Positions 57,226 through 64,000 of a stretch of 64,000 bases of DNA are shown piece after piece. This stretch comes from Perognathus longimembris pacificus. Its lineage: Eukaryota > Chordata > Mammalia > Rodentia > Heteromyidae. The translations under genes were made by a program, and so were the position numbers. The notes under the pieces are model-generated. The model searched no databases. It worked only from the letters and a program-made list of their open reading frames with translations, and was not told the origin of the DNA. The stretch lies in the NCBI RefSeq assembly GCF_023159225.1, contig NC_063172.1, positions 61,066,828-61,130,827 on the forward strand, in the 5' to 3' direction. How positions within the stretch are numbered: position 1 is the stretch's first letter; every line of letters starts with the position of its first letter.

Positions 57226-58204
57226 TATGAATTGAGACTAATTAGTTCTGGAGTCAAAACCTCTCCAATGAGGAAGGCCTGTCAGGGTCTCCAGTCGCAT
57301 CTGTGCAGGACAGCTTCCAAGAGACTCAACATTTGACATGAAGCTTCCATCAGGACCAGAGCCAACCAAGGGGGCGGGGGAAGTGGCGTGATGGCATCTT
57401 TGCCAAAAAGGAGCCCGGATGTGTGAAAATATAACCTGATTTGTCTAGCATGATTGGATTTCTGAGCACAAAAGGGTTGTAAGCTATCCTCCTGGAATAG
57501 GATAAAAATTCTAACCTTGGGTGATACTTTCTGAAAGGCACTTTGCAAATAAACCCCATCTCAAATCTCTTATCCACCACAGCTGTGAAAATCCAGAGGT
57601 CGCCAATTAGGTATTCGAGATTTCTTTCCAACTCAACTAATAATTGAGAGGCTGCTCTGAAAGGCTCGCTACGCATCACTTACGTCTGAGAGGAGCTCAG
57701 TGGCACTCAGCTGGTGCCTGGCACTGGTAGAGTGGATCACTGAGGCAGTGAAGGCTACGCCAAGAATCACAACATTGCCACCTGCATTCTAGCCGGGAAT
57801 CGCCAGCCTGCCAGGAAAAGTCAGTACCTGTCTGGCATGCTCTTTTCCAATACCAGAGATGGAGGGATGTCATGCGATCGCAGCTCCCCCTCCCCCCTGT
57901 AGCTCGACCTTGCTTCCTGTGTCATTGTCCTTTCTGAGCCTTGGTGGCTTTACTTACCAACAGCTGACAATCAGGAGCACCTGCCTGCCCCCCATAGATT
58001 ATGAAGGGCTTTAATGATTGTCATTTTCATCGCCTTGATAGAATATTGTGAGGCCCAGTACACAGAATAAAGCCATTATCATTAGTGACCTCAGAGACTA
58101 AAGAGAGATATCTTTTTAGGCTATTACAATTAAAATGGTACAACCTAACATTTATAAAATGCTTGTCATCACATATACACAGAATAAAACTAATAAATGA
58201 ATCC
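57226..58204. other. No recognised feature
   Basis: About 1 kb of low-copy sequence. Minus-strand frames at 57282-57679 are open for 88-109 codons but show no recognisable domain. Confidence 0.42.
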
Positions 58205-58430
58205 TGCCTCAGTGGTTCACGCCTATAATCCTAGCTACTCAGGAGACTGTGGTCTGAGGATCATGGTTTGAAGCCAGCCAGGGTAGGAGTCTATGAAACT
58301 CTTATCTCCAATGAATCACCCAAAAGCCAAAAGTGGAGCTGTGGTTCAAGTGGTAGAACTCTAGCCATGAGCAAAATAGCTCAAGGACAATACCCAGGCC
58401 CTGAGTTCAAGCCTGAGGATCAGCCTAAAA
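58205..58430 (+). mobile_element. B1-Geo type SINE
   Basis: GGTTCACGCCTATAATCCTA, GGTTTGAAGCCAGCCAGGGT, GAAACTCTTATCTCCAATGA, GAGCTGTGGTTCAAGTGGTA, CCCTGAGTTCAAGCCTGAGG. A clear composite. Confidence 0.85.
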
Positions 58431-59249
58431 CATAAACAAATGAAAAAGACTATCAACGCACACTTTTGAAATATTAATTTACTATTACTGTTGATTTCAC
58501 CTAAAGTCAACATGGCCTGTAGAGACTTGCTGTATGGATGGCCGGCGCTGGCTCCTCAGTCTCCGGTCACTACACAAGCCTCCCTTTGACCAACAGGCCT
58601 CTCATTGTGAGGCGGCCCTGTCTCCCCTGATGTCAAAAGCCCCATTCTCTCCTGGCTGGGTTGTTCTCGTGAAGGATGCTCTCACACACATTCTGCTGCC
58701 TACGGGGCCAGGCGAAGCTCTGCAGATGGCGCTGCTACCACCCGGTCACCTCTGCCCATCACACAGACTTGGATCTCTTTCCAGATTTGTGCACAAAGCT
58801 CAATTCAGAGGTTGCCTGGGACCCATGCTTGCGTGGCCCACAGATGGGCAGAGGAGGAGAGAAAGGCATCCCAGTGTTTCTCCACCCTGGCCTGGGAAAG
58901 CTTGGGAATTCTTGGCTTCCTTACCAGCTTCAACTCTGGGCTGCACAGAGCAAATGAGGAGGCTGCCAATGCTTTCATTCAGTCCTCAGCACTGCGTGAG
59001 TGCCATCCTGTGAGGGAAGCCATCAATGCACAAAAGTCAGGAAGTCCACACCAGCCTTTCCCACAGCCCACGAGGCCGTGCACACACAGATGGTGCTTGT
59101 CACTGGCCTGGGCCTGGCCGGCGTCCTTGGCAGTGCAGAGCCACTGGGGGAGCTGTCCCTGGGGACGCTGACCCTGCGTTCACACATTACCACTGACATT
59201 CTTAAAAATATCCAGCTCTTGAATACCAAGAAGTGGAAATGAGGGGGTT
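58431..59249. other. GC-rich low-copy sequence, no gene supported
   Basis: Frames of 80-159 codons at 58534-59242 overlap in all three + frames, which fits low stop density from GC content. No domain, splice or retrocopy signal was recognised. Confidence 0.42.
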
Positions 59250-59632
59250 TTAGTCTACTGTTGGCAGTTCTTTCTTTTTTCTTTCTTTCCACCCCCCCCC
59301 CCCACTTTGGTTTATTCCCTGTTGTCACTGTTTTTGACTTCTGTAGCCTTTCTCTTGTACGTAATTTTATCTGTTTGGGGGAAGGGAAAGGGAATCACAC
59401 CACCAATGGGGCAACAGGTGAAGCAATGCAACAGTGATATTCACTAGACACTCTGTTGGAAATGAACTTTACAACTTGGAGGGGAAGGGGAGTTGAAGGA
59501 AGGGGGATAAAATAAGGGAAGGGGTAACAGTGTTCAAAAACAAATGTACTCATTATCTTACTTATATAACTGTAATCCCTCTGTATATCACCTTTATGAT
59601 ACATCTTTAATCACCTTTATAGTGAAGTTACA
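59250..59632 (+). mobile_element. L1 3'UTR fragment
   Basis: TTCCCTGTTGTCACTGTTTT, GGCAACAGGTGAAGCAATGC, AACAGTGATATTCACTAGAC, a G-rich stretch at 59477-59525, then ATTATCTTACTTATATAACT and GTATATCACCTTTATGATAC. It lacks a clean poly(A) end. Confidence 0.78.
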
Positions 59633-59934
59633 TTTCCTGAAAATCACAGAAACAGTGAGTGAGAGTCTTAATGGGTTTTCACAACACGAATGCATCTCCA
59701 TAAACAACAGTCGATCCAAAAATTGAGCATTTCCAGCCTCAGACACCCCAACAGGCCTCTTCCCTGCCTTTAATATGATGATAAGAGGTTGCCTAGAAAA
59801 GTTAACAAAAGCGTGCTATGCTGTGCACTTGAGCTTTCATGTACCATTTGGAACATATGCTATAAAACTTCCTTCCCGTGTCTAGTCTACAGTTCCAGGA
59901 GAGTTGGGATTGTCTGAGTTTTAGGACAGAAAAG
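59633..59934. other. No recognised feature
   Basis: Low-copy sequence; no gene seen. Confidence 0.42.
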
Positions 59935-60175
59935 CAGTGGCTATGTGAATAAGTTTTGCTGCCAGGCAGATCTGTGCTTGTGTCCACTTCTGCATAGAGT
60001 GCTTGTGTGAACTTGAGTGAGCCACTGGTGCTCTTTGGGCCTAACTATCCATCCTCAGAAAGCTGATGGTAATCCTTGTATGATAAGGTGTATGTACAGA
60101 TTCAATGTGACACTTCTGTCAATGTTTAGCAGAATGTCTAGAATGTAGTAGTCCTCATTAAATATTACTTTTACT
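59935..60175 (+). mobile_element. MIR-like ancient SINE
   Basis: GTGAACTTGAGTGAGCCACT, ATCCTCAGAAAGCTGATGGT, CTAGAATGTAGTAGTCCTCA, TTAAATATTACTTTTA match the MIR core and 3' order (core, aaatgggga, gcacatagtaggtgctcaataaatatta). Confidence 0.65.
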
Positions 60176-60244
60176 TAAAAAAAGAGTATGTTATGAATAC
60201 ACTCTGAGACTCTAGAGGAGATTTGCAAACTGAAAAGTATCTAC

Positions 60245-60322
60245 TGGAACCAGGAATGGTAGTGCACCCCCTAAATCCCAGCACTGGACAGGCTGAGATA
60301 TAAGGACTGCACTACATAGCAA
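60245..60322 (+). mobile_element. B1-type SINE fragment
   Basis: GGAATGGTAGTGCACCCCCT, AAATCCCAGCACTGGACAGG, CTGCACTACATAGCAAGAAG. It runs directly into a purine microsatellite. Confidence 0.65.
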
Positions 60323-60735
60323 GAAGAAAGAAAGAAGGGAAGGAAGGAAGGAAGGAAGGAAGGAAGGAAGGAAGGAAGGAAGGAAGGAAGGAAGGAAGGA
60401 AGGAAGGAAGGAAGGGAGGGAGGGAGGGAGGGACGGAGGGAGGGAGGGAGGGACGGAGGGACGGAGGGATGGAGAGAGGGAGGGAAGAGAAAGAGAGAAA
60501 AAAGGAAGGAAGGAAAGAAGGGAGGAAAGGAAGGAAGGAAAAGAGAAAGAAAGGGAGAGATGGAAAGAAAGGAGGAAGGAAAGAGAAAGAAAGAAAAGAG
60601 AGAGAGAAAGAAGGAAAGAGAAGAGAGAAGGAAAGAAAGAGGGTAAAGAAGGAAGAGAGGAAATGAAAGAGGGAAAGAGAAAGGAAAAAGAAAGAAGAAT
60701 GCAAGGAGGAAGGGAAGGAAGGAAGGAAGGAAGGA
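60323..60735 (+). repeat. (GGAA)n - (GGGA)n - (GAAA)n purine tract
   Basis: About 410 bases, almost all purine on the + strand: pure GGAA to about 60414, GGGA/GGAC to about 60480, then mixed GAAA/GGAA/GAGA to the end. The 130- to 268-codon minus-strand frames are low-complexity artefacts. Confidence 0.97.
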
Positions 60736-61524
60736 GAAAAGTGTCATTCCTAGTGATTCTGTGAACGCTAAGTGGCACAACCCACAGGGGAGGGGAGGGG
60801 CTGGCAGGCGGGGCAGGGCCGGCTTTCGTGGACACGCTGTCTCTGCATCCTGCACAGGCCAGTGCTGCGGCTGCTCTGGGCAGCTGCCCTGCACTGTCCA
60901 GAGGTGGCTGCGCAGCACCTGTGCTGTCTTGCAGGCAGATCCTCCTGGTAAAGGAAACAACACCTTGAGCCAACCACCAAGCAAGCCAGCCCTGGGCCAG
61001 CCAGCCTGAGAATTCCAACTCCGGAAGTCAGCCCTGGACCACACCCATTTCATAAACTTTCTCAGTGACAGTCAGTGGAGAGACAGACAGGGTGACCCAG
61101 AGTTTCTTCTCCCCATTCCTGATGGCTTCTGGGCAGCTACTCCCCAAAAGATCACCCCCCCCCCCATTCATGTACATACAGAGCTGATCAGATTTCAAGG
61201 CTCTGCCCCTCCCCCCCTTGTGAAGATCAGCTGTTTGTATGTCACTCCAGGCCTTGTGGGGGGGGCGGGCAGGAGAGAACACTCTCTTCCTCTTCCCACA
61301 GCGAAGTCCTACACATTCTGCTAGTTCCAGGGTAAATGGCCACACTCCATGGATGTTTCCTGGCTTAGTCCTATATCACTGACCCCAGTAACTGATCAAG
61401 GGCTACTTTTATGGCCTGCTGTGATGCCTGCCCCCATTGAATAGACTGAGATTTCCCTCCTTCCGTGTCAGCATTCTCTGCACTACAATGGAACCTGGGC
61501 CTTGCTGTACAAATAAGGGAGGGA
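60736..61524. other. GC-rich low-copy sequence
   Basis: Contains TGTCATTCCTAGTGATTCTG at 60742-60761, which recurs in similar form at 62487. C-runs lie near 61146-61160 and 61206-61216. No gene recognised. Confidence 0.42.
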
Positions 61525-61668
61525 GGGATGATTGGATGGATGGAGAATGGGTGGGTAGGTGGATGGATGGATGTGTGGGTGGGTGGATGGATGGGTGGAT
61601 GGATGGGTGGATAGATGGGTGGGTGGATGGGTGAGTGGATGGATGGATGGATGGACAGATGGACTGAT
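61525..61668. repeat. (GGAT)n/(GGGT)n simple repeat
   Basis: About 145 bases of GGAT with GGGT interruptions. The frames rich in W-M-D-G or H-P-S-T over it are artefacts. Confidence 0.95.
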
Positions 61669-62595
61669 ACCTGAGAGCACTCTCTAAACTATAAATTGTT
61701 CTAATTCGCCCATTCTATAACTACAATACTGTTGGTTGTCTAGAATTCAAACTCTCCTTTCCTCACCCCCAGATTCTTCTTTATACCTTCCAGGTAGACA
61801 GCTAATTTCATGCCATTCCACCAGTGAGTACTCTCCACCTTAGCTGGGTGTGAGGGTTCCTGCCTGCGGTCTTGGCCACTTAGGAGGCTGAGACATAGGA
61901 GGTTTCGCAGAGTGAACACTTGGAAAGAAAAACAATTAAATGAACTGTTGGGTCCTGGCTTACATCTTGCACATGAACTATTTTCTTTTTCTATAAAAGA
62001 CGTAGATGAGAAATCATTGGCACAATCTGAATAAGAGCCATAGACCAGATACCCAGCATATGAACGTGAATTTTCTAATTTCGATCCTTTCATGGTGGTT
62101 CTGTCTTTGAACACACAGTTGAAGTACTAAGCTATAAAAGGATGTATACGTGTGGCACACATTATTGTCATCCCCTGCTTGTCTTGGCAGGGATGAGGTT
62201 GCACAGGTCTGAGAGCAGCATGGCCAACGGGGAAGAACCCAAGCAAGGCAGCTGCCTGAAGAGCAGCCTGGTCTGTCCGTTCACCACAGGTCCCTCGGCA
62301 CCACTGCTGCCCTGCTTCCTCCTCTGCCGAGGTCACCAATGATACTTGCAGCAAACGCTTAGTCCATGGCAAGGTCTAGTCCCGCCAGGGTCTTATTCTA
62401 CGTCAAGTTGCTTGGAGACCCAGGCTGAGAGAGTGGAGGTTTCACAGCAGAGGATGACCAAAACCAAACCACTCCTTTACTCCATGTGTCATTCCCAGCA
62501 ATTCTGTGAGAACTAAGTGACACAGACCAAATCTATAGATAGCTCTGCTTCCTGGGCCATGGAGTGTGCTCAGTAGTGTTATTTGATAGATAGAT
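61669..62595. other. Mostly unrecognised sequence
   Basis: TTGGCCACTTAGGAGGCTGA at 61872-61891 may be a short B1 remnant (61842-61905). The 124-codon minus-strand frame at 61740-62114 has no recognisable domain. A (GATA)n trace lies at about 62585-62596. Confidence 0.4.
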
Positions 62596-62610
62596 AGCTA
62601 CACACACACA

Positions 62611-62642
<32 letters not shown>
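62596..62642. repeat. (CA)n microsatellite
   Basis: About 22 CA units with one AAAC interruption near 62610. Confidence 0.95.
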
Positions 62643-62646
<4 letters not shown>

Positions 62647-62659
62647 ACATACATAGATG

Positions 62660-62815
62660 ATTGATAGTCATTGTACAATGGAGTTGCCATTTGACAAAGC
62701 AGTTTATGAATACAGCAAATCTTGATCTACATCACCCCTTTGAACATTCTCACTCATCCCTCCTACCCTACCCTTGCTCAATTTTCTTAATTTTGTACAA
62801 AGTAGTGTTATCTTT
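62660..62815 (-). repeat. Unnamed 3'-tail repeat, antisense copy
   Basis: GATAGTCATTGTACAATGGA, GACAAAGCAGTTTATGAATA, CAGCAAATCTTGATCTACAT, CACCCCTTTGAACATTCTCA. Confidence 0.6.
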
Positions 62816-62824
62816 CTGATGTAA

Positions 62825-63060
62825 TGTTTTTCATTGTCTTTAAGTAGTTGTACAAAGCAGTTTATGAATACAGTGACTCTTGATCAATGTCACCTCTTTC
62901 AACACTCTCACCCATCCCTCCCATCCTCGCCCCTTCCCTCACTTTTTAAATCTTTGTAGGATATATATTGAATTTTTACTGTGTTCCCCACTCCTTTCTC
63001 CTCTTCATTCATCTTCCCCCCTCTGCTTGATTCCACCCCAACCCATTCCAGTGCCTAGTT
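62825..63060 (-). repeat. Unnamed 3'-tail repeat, second adjacent antisense copy
   Basis: TTTTTCATTGTCTTTAAGTA, GTTGTACAAAGCAGTTTATG, TGACTCTTGATCAATGTCAC, CTTTCAACACTCTCACCCAT. It extends further than the other copies, into TCTTTGTAGGATATATATTG and a C/T-rich stretch. Confidence 0.6.
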
Positions 63061-63281
63061 CCTGATGTCTATTTTGTTGAAGTATAATGTTGCACCCCTG
63101 GTCAAGACTCTGTGTTACTCATCTGAACAAGCTACCTGCCTCCACCCTCAGTGTCAAGGACTCACTAATCTCCTGTGGGATTTCATCAACTCATGCTTTG
63201 CACAAGAAACACCCGGATCTCAGAAAGGCTTGAAAATAGAAATAAGCAGGGGAGTTAAAATTTGGTGATGAGTTTAATTAG
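63061..63281. other. No recognised feature
   Basis: Short low-copy stretch. Confidence 0.4.
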
Positions 63282-63372
63282 GGTGTGGGGCTGTAGCGCA
63301 GTGGTGAAGTGCTTGCCAAGCATGAACATGGCATGAGTTCAGTCCTTAGCACAGAAAAAAAAAAAAAAGAAA
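63282..63372 (+). mobile_element. ID element (tRNA-Ala/BC1-like) with poly(A)
   Basis: Monomeric ID SINE: TGGGGCTGTAGCGCAGTGGT (box A area), GAAGTGCTTGCCAAGCATGA, GAGTTCAGTCCTTAGCACAG (box B area), then about 12 A's. It lacks a Geo half. The internal promoter words look intact; transcription is not known. Confidence 0.8.
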
Positions 63373-63537
63373 TTTAGGCTTGGACTTGAGGACCTTTTTC
63401 ATACTATTAGTATTCCTTCTGTGGGACTCTACAAAATGATACGGAAAGAGTTCCGTTCAGTCATGACTATAGTGTAAACATTTTAACCATGGAGTTGGAC
63501 TTTTTTCCAGGAGTATGCTAACACATCTTGTCTGGAA

Positions 63538-63538
63538 A

Positions 63539-63583
<45 letters not shown>
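63538..63583. repeat. (AC)n dinucleotide microsatellite
   Basis: About 22 AC units. Confidence 0.98.
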
Positions 63584-63584
<1 letters not shown>

Positions 63585-63739
63585 ACTGGCACTGTTCCAA
63601 GAAGTCACTTCATGCTAAGGTTTTCCAGAGTAGATTTTGATGGAGCAGACTTTGATGGAGCAGACTTTCTTGGTGTTGATTCAGAATGGATGGCTGTCTC
63701 ACCAGACTCCTCCCAAACTCAAGGCAAGGATGGCTCATT
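63584..63739. other. Short internal repeat in low-copy sequence
   Basis: A TTTGATGGAGCAGACTTTGA unit is repeated two to three times at 63635-63670. No gene supported. Confidence 0.45.
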
Positions 63740-64000
63740 TTCCAGAATTGCTGTAAGAAAGTACCACAGACTCTCCTCGAAGTCTTGGAGTCTAAAAGTC
63801 TGATGAAGATATAGGTTCTTCCAAGGCATCTCCTGAGTTTGCTGGTGGCTGATGAATGTCTTTCCTGTGTATATAGTCCTAATCTTCTCTCCTTAAAAAG
63901 GACATTGTTCAGTGAGTTAGGACCCATCCTCAATACCCTCATTTTAACTTAATTGCCTCATTAAAGACTCTATCTCCATATACAGTTCCATTCTGTGGCA
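63740..64000 (-). mobile_element. Ancient LTR-like repeat (MLT/MST type), antisense, running off the window
   Basis: TGCTGTAAGAAAGTACCACA, TATAGTCCTAATCTTCTCTC, CCCTCATTTTAACTTAATTG, CCTCATTAAAGACTCTATCT, CCATATACAGTTCCATTCTG follow the antisense order of an old mammalian LTR-like repeat. Related to the piece at 6.74-6.96 kb. Confidence 0.6.

Noticed and set aside
57282..57679. Minus-strand frames of 88 and 109 codons as a possible retrocopy
   Set aside because: No known protein recognised, no poly(A) and no duplicated ends; left as unrecognised sequence.
58534..59171. Overlapping 93- to 159-codon + strand frames
   Set aside because: Open in several frames at once because of GC content; no domain, retrocopy structure or splice signals recognised.
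60212..61053. Long minus-strand frames of 260-268 codons rich in Pro, Ser, Leu and Phe
   Set aside because: They lie over a purine microsatellite; the amino-acid pattern (LPSFLPSF) is the translation of GGAA/GGGA repeats.
63282..63372. Possible tRNA-Ala gene
   Set aside because: The sequence has ID-type box A and box B words but does not fold as a full tRNA and ends in poly(A); it is an ID SINE.

Overview
The window looks like intergenic DNA from a rodent of the superfamily Geomyoidea (kangaroo rats, pocket mice, pocket gophers). The diagnostic signal is a dimeric SINE matching the published description of IDL-Geo: a left monomer related to tRNA-Ala/ID and an unrelated right 'Geo' monomer. 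It occurs about eleven times on both strands, several copies with clear target-site duplications. Short tRNA-derived ID elements, B1-like (7SL-derived) SINEs and L1 LINEs fill most of the rest. All repeat names come from recognition by eye; no database was searched.

Layout. 1-1.3 kb: the 3' end of a fairly young L1 whose ORF2 frame is open to the left edge. 1.9-12 kb: dense SINEs, an inverted (twin-primed) L1 at 8.9-10.1 kb, and purine tracts. 12-20 kb: old L1, an MLT1-like LTR at 12.7-13.2 kb, nested SINEs and two more old LTR-like pieces at 18.9-19.3 kb. 20.9-21.7 kb: a processed pseudogene of histone H2A.Z with an 8-bp target duplication. 27.6-30.5 kb (minus strand): a nearly full-length processed pseudogene of DCAF6, a WD40 and IQ-motif protein, with a premature stop and frameshifts. 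31-42 kb: old L1 pieces, many B1-Geo and IDL-Geo SINEs, long GAAA/GGAA/GGGA microsatellites, and an L1 3'UTR at 37.5-38.4 kb carrying a 55-bp retrocopied mRNA tail. 42.7-43.9 kb: an antisense L1 holding a 572-bp TG...CA insertion with a 6-bp target duplication, read as a solo LTR. 44-50 kb: L2 remnants, an L1 interrupted by another L1, and a second inverted L1. 50-64 kb: L2, MIR, several L1 3' ends, microsatellites, and low-copy sequence with no recognised gene.

No functional host protein-coding gene, operon, CRISPR array or rRNA/tRNA gene is supported. The genes do not work together as a system: the only gene-derived sequences are dead retrocopies. The features interact through retrotransposition. 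L1 supplies the machinery that mobilised the SINEs, both processed pseudogenes and the small mRNA tail, and many SINE tails sit directly beside microsatellites. I found no convincing new biological system. The most useful observations are the solo LTR, the tiny mRNA-tail insertion, the two inverted L1 copies, the shared Geo monomer on two different SINE heads, an unnamed repeated 3'-tail family, and the acceptor-like 5' edge of the DCAF6 retrocopy.
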